A DNA stretch of 64,000 nucleotides from Sphingobium sp. TKS (GCF_001563265.1 NZ_CP005085.1:186001-250000); one strand, 5' to 3'. Shown: positions 52,004 through 61,953, counted from the stretch's first letter. A program made the numbers and translations. The notes: generated from the letters alone by a model not told the origin.

Positions 52004-53554
52004 TCATGATCGGGGCCGGGCTTCGATCCAGGTGGAACGTCGGGTGGCAAGAAGCTGCACGGGCTGGCCAAGCTCTCTTGCAAGCATGGCCATCATCCAG
52101 TCTCGATGCGCTGTCAGGAAGGCATCGAACCCCTCGGCCCTGGAAGGATCGAAGGTGGGCACCGCCCAGTCCACCGTCGCAGGCTGATACTGCGCCTGCC
52201 ATATGCCGCGCGGATCTTCAGGCGGATCGAGATGGAGGCCAAGGAAGCGGTTTCCCTCGAACAGGATGGAAGGTGAGTGCGGGAAGCCAGGGCCCAGGAT
52301 ATAGTCGGGTCCGTCGCGTCCTGTCTCATGGCCATAGCGCGCGACACCGGCAACGGCGAAAAGATTGTTGGCGATCTTCACGTCGCTGGGCCAGCCCTGC
52401 CATTGGGTGGCCGCGACCATGGCGACATCCTGCTGCCCCCCCAAATGGATGACATTGCCTTCGATCCGGGCATGGGAAATGCCCCCGGCCAGCTGAATGA
52501 CCCGCGCGCCGTCGTGGCGGCTCACATTGCCGCGCACGAGGGTCCGCTGGTTGCCGACATTATCGGGGCCGATCCGTCCGGGCGAGCAGATGAGGACGAA
52601 ACCGCCTTCATTGTCATGGCTGAAATTATGGGCGATCGTGGTCCTGCGCGAATTGAAGTCAGCGTCAAAGCCCTGTCCGTCCCATCGTCCCTGGGTGAAG
52701 GCTGCCTCGTTCAGCTGGATCAGCGTGTTGTCGGTGCTCCACTGCCAGATGGCCACATTATAGCCTGGAGCGCGGCTGGCGGCGTAGCGCACGATATTAT
52801 GTTCAACGAGCGCGCCGTCGGTTCCGCGCGGGACGATCCCGTCGCCGCCGATATCCTCCAGATAATTGTCGCGGATGACGACGCGCTCGCCTGGAAACCA
52901 GCGGTCCAGCGTGACCTGATCGCTGATGCCGGCAATTCCCGAACGATCCACCCTCCAGATGATGTTGCGCTCGATCGTCAGGCCGTGAAAGCGCGTCGCC
53001 CTCTTGCCGCCCAGCGCCTGGAAAACAATGCCCCCATTATCCTTTCGTTCATTGGTGCCGCGGACATCGTGAATATACATGTCCCGCACGGCGATGTTGC
53101 GGGCGACCCCCACATCCCGCTGCGATATCAGCACACCGTAGCGAGGTCCCCCAGGCGGGCCGTCATTGGTGACTTCAAGGCCGCTCACCTCGACATATTC
53201 GGCGTTCAGGACCGCCACCCCATATTGCGAAATGCCTCCCGCCTCGATCCGCGGCCGCGCTCCAATCCCGGCGGCCCTCACGATGATCGGGAGGTTTTTT
53301 CGGCCCGACCGGGTAACGACGAGGGGCTCGCGCCAGACCGAACCTGCGGCCAACAGCACCTGATCGCCCGGTTCCAGCTTCGCTTCCCGCAGCCGGGCGA
53401 GGGAGCGCCAGGCCGTGCCGGGGAGCAACGCATCGTTCGCGTCATTCCCGTCGACGGCGTCGAGATGATAGGGACGCGCGTTGGCGCCCATGGCCGGTAA
53501 AAGGACGAGAATGAGGAAGAGAAGCCACAGGCGCCGAGCGGGTTCTCGCGTCAT
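52004..53554 (-). CDS. secreted right-handed beta-helix repeat protein, 516 aa
   Basis: Signal peptide (LWLLFLILVLLPAMGANA), then a parallel beta-helix: repeated short strands such as YVEVSGLEVTNDG, NIAVRDMYIHDVRG, GLTIERNIIWRVD, RVVIRDNYLEDIGGDGIV, ALVEHNIVRYAA, LVRGNVSRHDGARVIQLAGG and ARIEGNVIHLGG. DUF1565-like N-terminus (HLDAVDGNDANDALLPGTAWRSLARL). This fold occurs in pectate lyases, alginate-modifying enzymes and surface proteins; catalytic residues cannot be assigned, so polysaccharide action is only likely. Confidence 0.82.
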   Translation of the reverse strand: MTREPARRLWLLFLILVLLPAMGANARPYHLDAVDGNDANDALLPGTAWRSLARLREAKLEPGDQVLLAAGSVWREPLVVTRSGRKNLPIIVRAAGIGARPRIEAGGISQYGVAVLNAEYVEVSGLEVTNDGPPGGPRYGVLISQRDVGVARNIAVRDMYIHDVRGTNERKDNGGIVFQALGGKRATRFHGLTIERNIIWRVDRSGIAGISDQVTLDRWFPGERVVIRDNYLEDIGGDGIVPRGTDGALVEHNIVRYAASRAPGYNVAIWQWSTDNTLIQLNEAAFTQGRWDGQGFDADFNSRRTTIAHNFSHDNEGGFVLICSPGRIGPDNVGNQRTLVRGNVSRHDGARVIQLAGGISHARIEGNVIHLGGQQDVAMVAATQWQGWPSDVKIANNLFAVAGVARYGHETGRDGPDYILGPGFPHSPSILFEGNRFLGLHLDPPEDPRGIWQAQYQPATVDWAVPTFDPSRAEGFDAFLTAHRDWMMAMLARELGQPVQLLATRRSTWIEARPRS

Positions 53555-53643
53555 CCTGGCACCTGGTCCCAGTTCAGCAGGCGCGGCAAGAGGAAAGTAT
53601 CCTGGACAAAACTCGAAAATGTCGGCGCTGCCATCCCCGATAA

Positions 53644-55683
53644 TCAGCCTTTTGCCTCCTTGCCCAGATATTTGGAAAGCGGTGTGTCGGAGCCGCGAAA
53701 AGGTGCGCGCTCAGGGTTCATCAGATCATAGGTTACAGCATTTTCCAGTACGCGCTGCACATAGTTGCGCGTTTCGTAGAGGGGGATCTCCTCGATCCAG
53801 CGCAGCATGTCGGCGCCTGGCGCCCTTGGGTCGCCATTGGCGCGAAGCCAGCGGTTCACATTGCCCGGTCCCGCATTATAGGCCGCGACAGCGAGGGGAT
53901 AGCTGCCGCGATAATAAGAGAGCATCCGCTCAATATAGGATGCTCCGAGCCTGATATTGTAGCCGGGGTCATCGAGCGATCCAGGATTATAGCGCAATCC
54001 CAGCTTCCCGGCCTGTTCGCGGGCGGTACCGGGCATCAGCTGCATCAGGCCCCGCGCGCCCGCATGGCTGACGATGCTCCTGTCGAACTGGCTTTCCTGC
54101 CGCGCGATGGCATGCACCATGGTCCAGCTGGATCGTGCTTCAGCGGGAACAGGTACGCGCGGAAAGGCGCTTTTCCCATAGCCCGCCAGACCGCTCGAGA
54201 GCGCGCGCCGGCCGACCATGACGCCCATGTCCGGGCGGCCGATATTCTGTGCGAGTTCGGCGGCGAGATGATGTTCGGCATCGCTGGCGGCGTGGTTTGC
54301 GATGGCGCGGGCAAACTGGCTCTGCTCCTTCCAATAACCCATCTGCCCAAGCGCCTTCACCGCGCGAACGACCGAGCGGCTGGCGAACGCGGAGCGCTCG
54401 GCGGAGGATATCGAAGCCTGGCGCCTGGCAGGGGCGGGCGCGGGGATCGGGCGACCCAGCCGTTCCAGCGCGAGCTGGCCGTAAAATTGGCGCGGGAAAA
54501 CCGCGGCACGCGCGAAATAGCGCTTGGCATCGCCCGCCTTACCCGCCTGGAGCGCCGCGCGGCCAGCCCAGTAGAAGCCCTTCGACCGGGTCTGGGGCGA
54601 CTTGGCGGCCGTGGCGTAGCGACGAAACATCTCCATGGCCGCCCGGGGTTTGTTGAGCTTGTAGAAAGCGGTCGAGCCTGCAAGCCAGGCGAGGCTGGTA
54701 TAGTCGTCGCGCTCCCCTATCGGCCGGTCGCTGACGTCCGTCCCTGGCGCATAGGCATCGTCCAGCTTGCTCGCTATGCCATAGGCAAAGCTCCACTGGC
54801 TCTCCTTCGCGGCGGCACGGGCCTCGGCCAACAGCAGCTCGTACCATTTTTCCGCGTCACCCGGCCGAACGGCCAGCGCCGGGCGATTGGCGAGATACTG
54901 GCGTGCCCCGATCCGGTCGCCGGTCTTTCGCATCCAGGTCGCCTTGTCCGCGACAAAGCCGGCATCGCTTGCGCCGGCCGCTTGCGCCCGGTGCATCTTC
55001 GCTGCCGCATCGGCTATCTTCTGGCGCAGCGCGATCCGCGCCTCATAGATGGGACGACGAGAGGAAAGGACATAGGGCAGCATCCGCCGCGCGCCCGCGA
55101 CGTCGCCCTTCCAGAGAAGGACGTCGGCGCGCCGGTCATGGTCCAGCCCCGTCCAGCGCGCGCCGAAGGAGGCGAGCAGCTCGGCCTCGTCACCTCTCGA
55201 CAATGTCCCGCCGATCCAGGCATCGTGCGCGGCTCTGCGCGCCTCGTCCATCCGGCCCTCCTGCATGAGCGCAAAGGCAAGGCGCGCGTTCCCGGTCGCG
55301 GTGCGCGGCGGGAAGCGGGTGAAGAAGGCGATGACCTTATCGGGATCATAGCTGTCGGGATTGATGCTGCTTTCCGCCAGCCGGCGCATCCGGCTCTCCC
55401 CGGGCCAGCCAGGGTTCGCCATGATGAAGCCGGCATAAGCCGAAAAGCCCAGAGCGTCACTGCGCAAAAGCGCGCGCCATTGGCTGATGGTGCGGACGAT
55501 GGCAGGATCGCTTGCAACCCCGATCCGGCCCTTGGCCCGCTGCCATGGACTGGGGTCTGCGCCGCCTCGTCCGGGCTGCGCAACGCCGCCGGCATCGCTG
55601 GATCTGCCCTGGGAAGAGCGGGGAATGTCCTTCGTCGCACTGACCGCAAGGGCCAGCGACAAGAGGGTGATCATGGTGGGCAT
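53644..55683 (-). CDS. soluble lytic murein transglycosylase (Slt-like), 679 aa
   Basis: Signal peptide MPTMITLLSLALAVSA. A long alpha-helical superhelical U-domain (about 60-490) rich in Ala-Arg helices precedes a C-terminal SLT domain: HAIARQESQFDRSIVSHAGARGLMQLMP with the catalytic Glu in RQES, then GSLDDPGYNIRLGASYIERML and AVAAYNAGPGNVNRWL. Cleaves peptidoglycan glycan strands to 1,6-anhydro products. MPTMIT is chosen as start for the signal peptide; the frame extends 19 codons upstream. Confidence 0.91.
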   Translation of the reverse strand: MPTMITLLSLALAVSATKDIPRSSQGRSSDAGGVAQPGRGGADPSPWQRAKGRIGVASDPAIVRTISQWRALLRSDALGFSAYAGFIMANPGWPGESRMRRLAESSINPDSYDPDKVIAFFTRFPPRTATGNARLAFALMQEGRMDEARRAAHDAWIGGTLSRGDEAELLASFGARWTGLDHDRRADVLLWKGDVAGARRMLPYVLSSRRPIYEARIALRQKIADAAAKMHRAQAAGASDAGFVADKATWMRKTGDRIGARQYLANRPALAVRPGDAEKWYELLLAEARAAAKESQWSFAYGIASKLDDAYAPGTDVSDRPIGERDDYTSLAWLAGSTAFYKLNKPRAAMEMFRRYATAAKSPQTRSKGFYWAGRAALQAGKAGDAKRYFARAAVFPRQFYGQLALERLGRPIPAPAPARRQASISSAERSAFASRSVVRAVKALGQMGYWKEQSQFARAIANHAASDAEHHLAAELAQNIGRPDMGVMVGRRALSSGLAGYGKSAFPRVPVPAEARSSWTMVHAIARQESQFDRSIVSHAGARGLMQLMPGTAREQAGKLGLRYNPGSLDDPGYNIRLGASYIERMLSYYRGSYPLAVAAYNAGPGNVNRWLRANGDPRAPGADMLRWIEEIPLYETRNYVQRVLENAVTYDLMNPERAPFRGSDTPLSKYLGKEAKG

Positions 55684-56018
55684 CAGCGGTTCTTGCAGGT
55701 GATTGAAATGCTGGCGGACCGGCAACTTAGCCTGGTGCACCGCACAGGGTTATTATGACTTTCCTATGCCTCGGATCGATCGGCGCGCATCGAAGCGCCC
55801 AGCCGCCCTGGCCCAGCTTATCGCCCCGCCAGGCGGTCCGATGATCTTTGAAACGGGAGGAATTTTTGCCCGTGGCGCAGCGTTTGCATGGCGCGCATTC
55901 CCACCCTCTCGTCTGATAATCGACCCGATCGCATCGCGCAGGGAGTGACGGCGCTTGATTGCCGGGCAACAGTCGCTAGGCTTTTTGCGCTCCCCTCCAG
56001 AACGAGATCCGATCAATC
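55684..56018. other. intergenic, divergent promoters expected
   Basis: 335 bases between the minus-strand lytic transglycosylase gene and the plus-strand hybrid kinase gene. No open frame has protein-like content. Specific promoter elements were not resolved. Confidence 0.4.
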
Positions 56019-59000
56019 ATGCGCAAAGCAGAACACGGCGTCCATGTCGCATCGCGCGTGAAGACCTGGTCCATGGCGGGTCTCCTTTTGGGACTTGCCT
56101 TTTTTCTCATCAGCGGGGCGACAGCCTATCTCAATATCCAGGCACTGCGCGAAAGCGACCAGTCCATCCGGCACACGCACAGCGTCCTCAGCGCGCTCGA
56201 CAAGCTGCGCTCCACGCTGCAGGACGCTGAAACGGGGCAGCGCGGCTATCTGCTCACGGGCGCCCAGACCTATCTTGAGCCTTACAGGAGCGCCGTTGCA
56301 GAACTGCCTCGCCGCCTCGACGGCATCGCCAGGCTCACCGGCGGCAATCCGGTGCAACAAGCCAGTCTCGAGGGGCTGCGGCGCCATATCGAGGCCAAAC
56401 TGGCCGAACTGGACGAGAGCATAGCGGCCAGCCGCGCGGGCGACATGGCTGCCGCCCTTGCAACGGTCAGGAGCGACCGTGGCAAGATCGAGATGGATGC
56501 CATCCGCGCCCGGCTCGATACGATGGCAGGCGAGGAGATGCGGCTGCGGCAGGTGCGGATCGGGGAAATGGCGAGTGCCTCGAGAACGGCCGTCACCAGC
56601 AGCCTCATATCGGCGCTCCTGGGCGCGGGCCTCACCATCGCCGTCTTCATCCTCGTGCGCCGCAACAGCCGCGCCCGCGTCCGGGAAGAATGGTTGCAGG
56701 CGGGACAGCTCGGCCTGGCCGACGCGATGCAGGGGGACCAGACGGTCGAAGCGCTGGGGACGACGATCCTTGCCTATCTGTCCCGATATCTCGGTTTCGA
56801 GGGCGGCGCGCTCTTCAAGGGCGAGGGCGGCACCTTTCTGCGCGTGGCGACGCTTGGCGTGCCTCCCGACGCCGACATGCCCGCGGCCTTTGGCCTGGGG
56901 GAAGGATTGCTCGGACAGGTCGCCGCCGACGGTGACCCCATTGTCCTGCACGACCTGTCCGATCGCTATCTCACCATCGGTTCAGCCTTCGGTCGTGACC
57001 AGCCGCGACATCTGGTCATCGTGCCGGGCAAGGTGGACGGCAAGGTCAACGCGGTCATGGAACTGGGCTTTTTCGATCCGGTCGACGAGCGCATCCTCGA
57101 CTTTCTCGATCAGGCATCGGGAAGCATGGGCATGGCCCTGCGCTCGGCGCGCTTCCGGACGAGACTGCAGGATGCGCTGGAAGAGACGCAGCGCCAGGCC
57201 GGCGAACTGCAGGCCCAGAGCGAAGAGCTTCGCGTATCCAATGAGGAACTGGAGGAACAGGGCCGCGCCCTTAAGGAAACGCAGGTGCGCCTCGAGCAGC
57301 AACAGGTCGAACTCGAGCAGACGAACAGCGAGCTTGAACAGCAGACGCAGGCGCTGGAGAGCCAGCGCGATCAGCTCGAACGATCGGCAGCGTCCCTGGC
57401 GCTCAAGGCCCGTGAACTTGAACAGGCAAGCCAATACAAGTCCGACTTCCTTGCAAACATGTCGCATGAGCTGCGCACGCCGCTCAATTCATTGCTGATC
57501 CTCTCCAAGCTCCTGGGCGACAATCCCGATGGCAGCCTCTCGGCCGAACAGGTCAGATATGCCCGGACAATCGAATCCTCTGGCAACGATCTGCTCACCC
57601 TCATCAACGATATCCTCGATCTGTCCAAGATCGAGGCGGGGCATGTGCAGATCCAGCCCGAGACGGTGTCCATACAGAGGCTCGCCGGCGATATCCGCCA
57701 ACAGTTCACCCCCATCGCCGAGGATCGCGGCCTCTCGTTCGAGATTGTCCTGGCACAAGGAGCGCCAGGCGCGCTCGAGACCGACCGGCTGCGGATCGAA
57801 CAGGTGCTGAGGAACCTTCTCTCCAATGCCTTCAAGTTCACCGAGCGTGGCGGCGTTCGCCTCGCCATCGCGCCGGCGGCGGACGGCCGGATCGCCTTTG
57901 CGGTCGAGGACAGCGGCATCGGCATTTCGCCCGACCAGCAACAGAGCATCTTCGAGGCGTTCCAGCAGGCCGACGGCACCATCAACCGCAGATATGGCGG
58001 CACTGGCCTTGGCCTTTCGATCTCGCGCGAACTCGCCCGGCTGCTGGGAGGCGCGATCGACCTTGAGAGCGAGCCTGGCAAGGGCAGCACGTTCACGCTG
58101 ACGGTTCCGCTCGTATACGATCCTGCGGGCGTTACCGCGCGAAGCTTCGAGGAGACAGCCACGGCAAGGCCTGTCTCCCCCTCCCCCGCCCCGCCCCAGG
58201 GTCAGACGCAGTCCTCAGCAGCCCAGGCCGTCCCCGCTCCGCACTGGACGATCGAGGACGATCGCGGTTCGATCGCCGCCGACCGCAAGCTGCTGCTCGT
58301 CATCGAGGATGACAAGGCCTTCGCCTCCATCGTCCGCGACCTGTCCCGGGAAATGGGGTTCCAGTGCATCATCGCGACGACGGCCGGGGAAGCGGTGGAC
58401 CTGGCAGGCACGTTCCGGCCCAGTGCCATTGTCCTTGACCTCGGGCTGCCTGACCAGTCGGGGCTGACGGTGCTCGACCGCCTCAAGCATGACGACGAGA
58501 CCCGGCACATTCCGATCCATGTCATCTCCGCGGCCGATCAAAGCCAGACCGCCCTTTCGCTGGGCGCCGTGGGCTATCATGTCAAGCCGATCAGGCGTGA
58601 GGAGCTCGCGCAGGTTCTCGCCGGTCTCCAGGCCAAGCTCTCCACCCGCATGCGGCGCGTACTGATCGTCGAGGATGATCCCGTGCAGCGTGAAGCGGTC
58701 GGCAAGCTGCTGTTGTCGGACGACGTTGAAACCGTCGCCGTCGGCACGGCGGCCGAATGCCTCGAGCAGCTTCGCCGCGAAAGCTTCGACTGCATGGTGC
58801 TTGACCTGACGCTGCCCGACACTTCGGGTTACACCTTGCTCGAGACGCTGAGCCAGGATGAGGACCGGGCATTCCCGCCTGTCATCGTCTATACCGGCCA
58901 CGATCTTTCGCCCGACGACGAGCAGAGGCTTCGGCGCTACTCCAGTTCGATCATCATCAAGGGCGCCAAATCGCCCGAACGCCTTCTCGACGAGGTGTCG

Positions 59001-59471
59001 CTGTTTCTCCATCAGGTGGTGGCCGAGCTTCCGCCTGAACAGCGCCGGATGATCCAGAAGGCGCGGCATCGCGATGCCATGCTCGAGGGACGCCGCATCC
59101 TTCTTGTCGAGGACGATATCCGCAATGTCTATTCGCTCAGCAGCGTCCTCGAGCCGCGCGGCGCGCTGATCGAGATCGCCCGCAACGGCCAGGAGGCGAT
59201 CAACGCGCTGGAAGCGGCCTCGGCCGAGCCCGGGCGGGCCATCGACCTGGTGCTCATGGACGTCATGATGCCCGTCATGGACGGATTGGCCGCGACGCGG
59301 CTGATCAGGGCGGACGCGCGATGGACGAAGCTGCCGATCGTCATGCTGACGGCCAAGGCGATGCCGGACGACCAGCAGCACTGCCTGGAGGCGGGCGCCA
59401 ACGATTACATGGCAAAGCCCATCGATGTCGACAAATTGCTCTCGCTCGTTCGTGTATGGATGCCCCGGTGA
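56019..59471 (+). CDS. hybrid sensor histidine kinase CHASE3-GAF-HK-REC-REC-REC, 1150 aa
   Basis: Two membrane helices (about 18-40 and 190-212) bracket a CHASE3 domain (LRSTLQDAETGQRGYLLTG). Then come a GAF domain (about 225-380), a coiled coil of Gln/Glu-rich heptads (about 385-465), HisKA (SHELRTPLNSL, phospho-His about 483), a HATPase (LRNLLSNAFKFTE, GTGLGLSISREL) and three receivers with phospho-Asps in IVLDLGLPD, MVLDLTLPD and VLMDVMMP. The layout is that of Sphingomonas/Pseudomonas multi-receiver stress kinases next to CheR and CheB. Overlaps cheR by 16 bases. Confidence 0.9.
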   Translation: MRKAEHGVHVASRVKTWSMAGLLLGLAFFLISGATAYLNIQALRESDQSIRHTHSVLSALDKLRSTLQDAETGQRGYLLTGAQTYLEPYRSAVAELPRRLDGIARLTGGNPVQQASLEGLRRHIEAKLAELDESIAASRAGDMAAALATVRSDRGKIEMDAIRARLDTMAGEEMRLRQVRIGEMASASRTAVTSSLISALLGAGLTIAVFILVRRNSRARVREEWLQAGQLGLADAMQGDQTVEALGTTILAYLSRYLGFEGGALFKGEGGTFLRVATLGVPPDADMPAAFGLGEGLLGQVAADGDPIVLHDLSDRYLTIGSAFGRDQPRHLVIVPGKVDGKVNAVMELGFFDPVDERILDFLDQASGSMGMALRSARFRTRLQDALEETQRQAGELQAQSEELRVSNEELEEQGRALKETQVRLEQQQVELEQTNSELEQQTQALESQRDQLERSAASLALKARELEQASQYKSDFLANMSHELRTPLNSLLILSKLLGDNPDGSLSAEQVRYARTIESSGNDLLTLINDILDLSKIEAGHVQIQPETVSIQRLAGDIRQQFTPIAEDRGLSFEIVLAQGAPGALETDRLRIEQVLRNLLSNAFKFTERGGVRLAIAPAADGRIAFAVEDSGIGISPDQQQSIFEAFQQADGTINRRYGGTGLGLSISRELARLLGGAIDLESEPGKGSTFTLTVPLVYDPAGVTARSFEETATARPVSPSPAPPQGQTQSSAAQAVPAPHWTIEDDRGSIAADRKLLLVIEDDKAFASIVRDLSREMGFQCIIATTAGEAVDLAGTFRPSAIVLDLGLPDQSGLTVLDRLKHDDETRHIPIHVISAADQSQTALSLGAVGYHVKPIRREELAQVLAGLQAKLSTRMRRVLIVEDDPVQREAVGKLLLSDDVETVAVGTAAECLEQLRRESFDCMVLDLTLPDTSGYTLLETLSQDEDRAFPPVIVYTGHDLSPDDEQRLRRYSSSIIIKGAKSPERLLDEVSLFLHQVVAELPPEQRRMIQKARHRDAMLEGRRILLVEDDIRNVYSLSSVLEPRGALIEIARNGQEAINALEAASAEPGRAIDLVLMDVMMPVMDGLAATRLIRADARWTKLPIVMLTAKAMPDDQQHCLEAGANDYMAKPIDVDKLLSLVRVWMPR

Positions 59472-60298
59472 CGGGCCGGGACGCCATCGAGGATATCGAG
59501 ATCCAGCTGCTGCTCGAAGCTGTGTACAAGCGTTACCATTATGATTTCAGGTACTATGCGCGCGCCTCGGTCAAGCGGCGTCTCCTCCAGGCGCGGCAGC
59601 AGCTTGGATTTGCCAGCATCTCAGGCATGCAGGAGAGCATCCTGCACGATCCCGCCATGCTGCCGCGGCTGTTGAACTACCTTACCGTGCAGGTAAGCGA
59701 GATGTTCCGGGATCCCTCCTATTTCCGGGCGCTTCGCGAGCAGGTCCTGCCGCACCTGCGCACCTATCCCTCTCTCAAGGTCTGGGTCGCGGGCTGCAGC
59801 AACGGCGAGGAACTCTATTCGCTCGCGATCCTGTTCCGTGAAGAGGGGCTTGACCAGCGCACGATCTTTTATGCGACCGACATCAATCCCGAGGCCCTCA
59901 AGGTGGCGCAGGCAGGCGTCTATCCGCTCGACCAGATCCGCAATTTCACGCAGAACCATCAAAAATCAGGCGCCCGCTCCTCGCTTTCGGATTATTATCG
60001 CGCCGATTACGGGCGTGCGGCGTTCGATGCCGGGTTGCGCGAGCGGGTCGTCTTTTCCGATCACAGCCTCGTCACCGACGCCGTCTTTGCGGAGATGCAT
60101 CTCATCTCCTGCCGCAACGTCCTCATTTATTTCGACCGCGATCTGCAGGATCGGGCGATAGGCCTGTTCAGGGAATCGCTCGCCCGCAAAGGATTTCTGG
60201 GCCTGGGCTCCAAGGAGAGCCTGCGTTTCTCGCGCCATGCCGATGCCTTTACCGATTTCATCCGCGAGGAGAAAATCTACCGGAGGAACGAGACATGA
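59456..60298 (+). CDS. cheR: CheR-type methyltransferase, 280 aa
   Basis: Protein-glutamate O-methyltransferase type. N-terminal helical domain (IQLLLEAVYKRYHYDFRYYARASVKRRL), then YLTVQVSEMFRDPSYF, the AdoMet motif WVAGCSNGEELYSLAILF, ATDINPEAL, and LISCRNVLIYFDRDLQDRA. No MCP gene lies near; with the CheB start that overlaps its end and the hybrid kinase it forms a sensory unit where methylation may act on the kinase. The ATG (MDAPVTG) is inside the kinase gene; a GTG four codons later is possible. Confidence 0.9.
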   Translation: MDAPVTGRDAIEDIEIQLLLEAVYKRYHYDFRYYARASVKRRLLQARQQLGFASISGMQESILHDPAMLPRLLNYLTVQVSEMFRDPSYFRALREQVLPHLRTYPSLKVWVAGCSNGEELYSLAILFREEGLDQRTIFYATDINPEALKVAQAGVYPLDQIRNFTQNHQKSGARSSLSDYYRADYGRAAFDAGLRERVVFSDHSLVTDAVFAEMHLISCRNVLIYFDRDLQDRAIGLFRESLARKGFLGLGSKESLRFSRHADAFTDFIREEKIYRRNET

Positions 60299-60504
60299 GG
60301 GAGGAGCCAAGCGCAGTGGCGATAGGGGCCTCGGCGGGCGCGGTGGAGGCCCTGCTCCAGATCCTTCCCGCCCTTCCGGCAGGCTATCGCCTGCCCGTCC
60401 TGGTCGTCGTTCATGTGCCCCGGGATCGCGGAAACTCGCTGGTTTCCCTTTTCCAGACGCGATGCCGCCTCAGGGTCAAGGAGGCTGAGGACAAGGAAGA
60501 GACG
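60295..60504 (+). pseudogene. cheB: cheB-type methylesterase, 5' end only (70 codons)
   Basis: Encodes the start of a CheB methylesterase domain without a receiver: VAIGASAGAVEALLQILPALP with the catalytic Ser about 13, LVVVHVPRDRGNSLVSLF with the catalytic His at 40, then VKEAEDKE, where the IS begins. The frame continues into the IS to 60537. The catalytic Asp and most of the fold are missing, so the product is inactive. The rest of the gene is not found beyond the IS. Confidence 0.88.
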
Positions 60505-60548
60505 TGTCCGCCGTCAGCACCAATGGCACAGATTTGAGGTTGTGATTT

Positions 60549-60609
60549 AAGGAGTGTTGGGGCTTCGTCGTAGTGACGAAGGAACGAAGATGAAGCCCCA
60601 ACACTCCTT
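60549..60609 (+). promoter_or_regulatory. long hairpin covering the orfA ribosome-binding site and start
   Basis: Perfect 18-bp arms at 60549-60566 and 60592-60609 enclose a 25-base loop that has its own inner stem CTTCGTC...GACGAAG. The ribosome-binding site (AAGGAACG) and the orfA ATG lie in the loop and at the right arm. A transcript entering from outside would fold this way and hide the start, a control known from other IS elements (IS10, IS50). Confidence 0.6.
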
Positions 60610-60976
60610 GAAAAAATCGTCTGCCAAGGCCCCTGCTGAGCGGGTGGTGAAGGACATCCGGCGGCAGACCCGGCGGCACTTCTCGGCCGAAGACAAGATC
60701 CGCATCGTGCTCGATGGGCTGCGCGGCGAAGACAGCATTGCCGAACTATGCCGCAAGGAAGGCATTGCACAGAGCCTGTATTACACCTGGTCGAAGGAGT
60801 TTATGGAAGCGGGCAAGCGGCGCCTGGCGGGTGACACGGCTCGTGCCGCGACCAGCGGCGAGGTGCAGGACCTGCGCCGCGAAGCCCGTGCCCTGAAGGA
60901 ATGCGTGGCCGACCTGACGCTCGAAAACCGTCTGCTCAAAAAAAGCATGATCGCGGATGGGGGCGACGACGAATGA
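60590..60976 (+). CDS. IS3-family transposase OrfA, 128 aa
   Basis: Helix-turn-helix protein of the IS3 family first frame: RRHFSAEDKIRIVLDGLRGEDSIAELCRKEGIAQSLYYTWSKEFMEAGKRRL, followed by a leucine-zipper-like helix (LRREARALKECVADLTLENRLLKK). Binds the IS ends. Start MKPQHSL with AAGGAACG upstream. Ends in ATGA shared with orfB, so coupling by re-initiation or frameshift is possible. Confidence 0.9.
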   Translation: MKPQHSLKKSSAKAPAERVVKDIRRQTRRHFSAEDKIRIVLDGLRGEDSIAELCRKEGIAQSLYYTWSKEFMEAGKRRLAGDTARAATSGEVQDLRREARALKECVADLTLENRLLKKSMIADGGDDE

Positions 60977-61953
60977 GGTATCCCGCATCCGAGAAGCTCG
61001 AGATCATCCGGATCGTCGAGCAGTCGCATCTGCCGGCGAAGCTCACTCTCGACAAGCTGGGGATCGCACGCCGGACGTTCTACCGCTGGTACGACCGGTT
61101 CCTTGCAGGCGGACCGGAGGCGTTGGAAGATCGGTCATCGGCACCGAGCCGCGTGTGGAACCGGATCCCGCCTGACATCCATGATCAGATCATCGAACTG
61201 GCGCTGGAGCAGTCCGAGCTGAGCCCACGGGAGCTGGCGGTGCGCTTTACCGACGAAAGGCGTTACTTCGTGTCGGAAGCCACGGTTTACCGCCTTCTGA
61301 AGGCCCATGACCTGATCACCAGCCCGGCCTATGTGGTGATCAAGGCCGCCGATCAGTTCCACACCAAGACCACGCGGGTGAACGAGATGTGGCAGACCGA
61401 CTTCACCTACTTCAAGATTATCGGGTGGGGCTGGATGTACCTGTCGACCGTGCTCGACGACTTCTCACGCTACATCATCGCCTGGAAGCTGTGCACCAAC
61501 ATGCGCGCCGAGGACGTGACCGACACGCTGGACATGGCACTGGCCGCATCGGGCTGCGACAGCGCCACGGTGCTGCACAAGCCAAGGCTGCTGTCGGACA
61601 ATGGCCCCAGCTACATCGCGGGCGAACTGGCGGAATACATCGAGGCCCGGAAGATGAGCCATGTTCGCGGTGCCCCGCTGCACCCGCAAACCCAGGGCAA
61701 GATCGAACGCTGGCACCAGACCCTCAAAAACCGCATCCTGCTGGAGAACTACTTCCTGCCCGGCGACCTCGAAACCCAGATCGAGGCATTCGTCGAGCAC
61801 TACAACAACCAGCGTTACCACGAGAGCCTGAACAACGTGACGCCCGCCGACGCCTACTTCGGCAGGGCACCAGCCATCATCAAACAGCGTGAAAGGATCA
61901 AGCGACAGACCATCGAACATCGGCGCTTGCAACACCGCAAACTCGCCGCCTAA
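60973..61953 (+). CDS. IS3-family transposase OrfB (DDE integrase), 326 aa
   Basis: DDE catalytic core: first Asp in EMWQTDFTYFKI, second in RLLSDNGPSY, Glu in GAPLHPQTQGKIERWHQTLKNRIL, spaced as in IS3/retroviral integrases. N-terminal helix-turn-helix (LTLDKLGIARRTFYRWYDRF). All catalytic residues are intact and the IS ends are present, so the element may be active. Confidence 0.92.
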   Translation: MRYPASEKLEIIRIVEQSHLPAKLTLDKLGIARRTFYRWYDRFLAGGPEALEDRSSAPSRVWNRIPPDIHDQIIELALEQSELSPRELAVRFTDERRYFVSEATVYRLLKAHDLITSPAYVVIKAADQFHTKTTRVNEMWQTDFTYFKIIGWGWMYLSTVLDDFSRYIIAWKLCTNMRAEDVTDTLDMALAASGCDSATVLHKPRLLSDNGPSYIAGELAEYIEARKMSHVRGAPLHPQTQGKIERWHQTLKNRILLENYFLPGDLETQIEAFVEHYNNQRYHESLNNVTPADAYFGRAPAIIKQRERIKRQTIEHRRLQHRKLAA

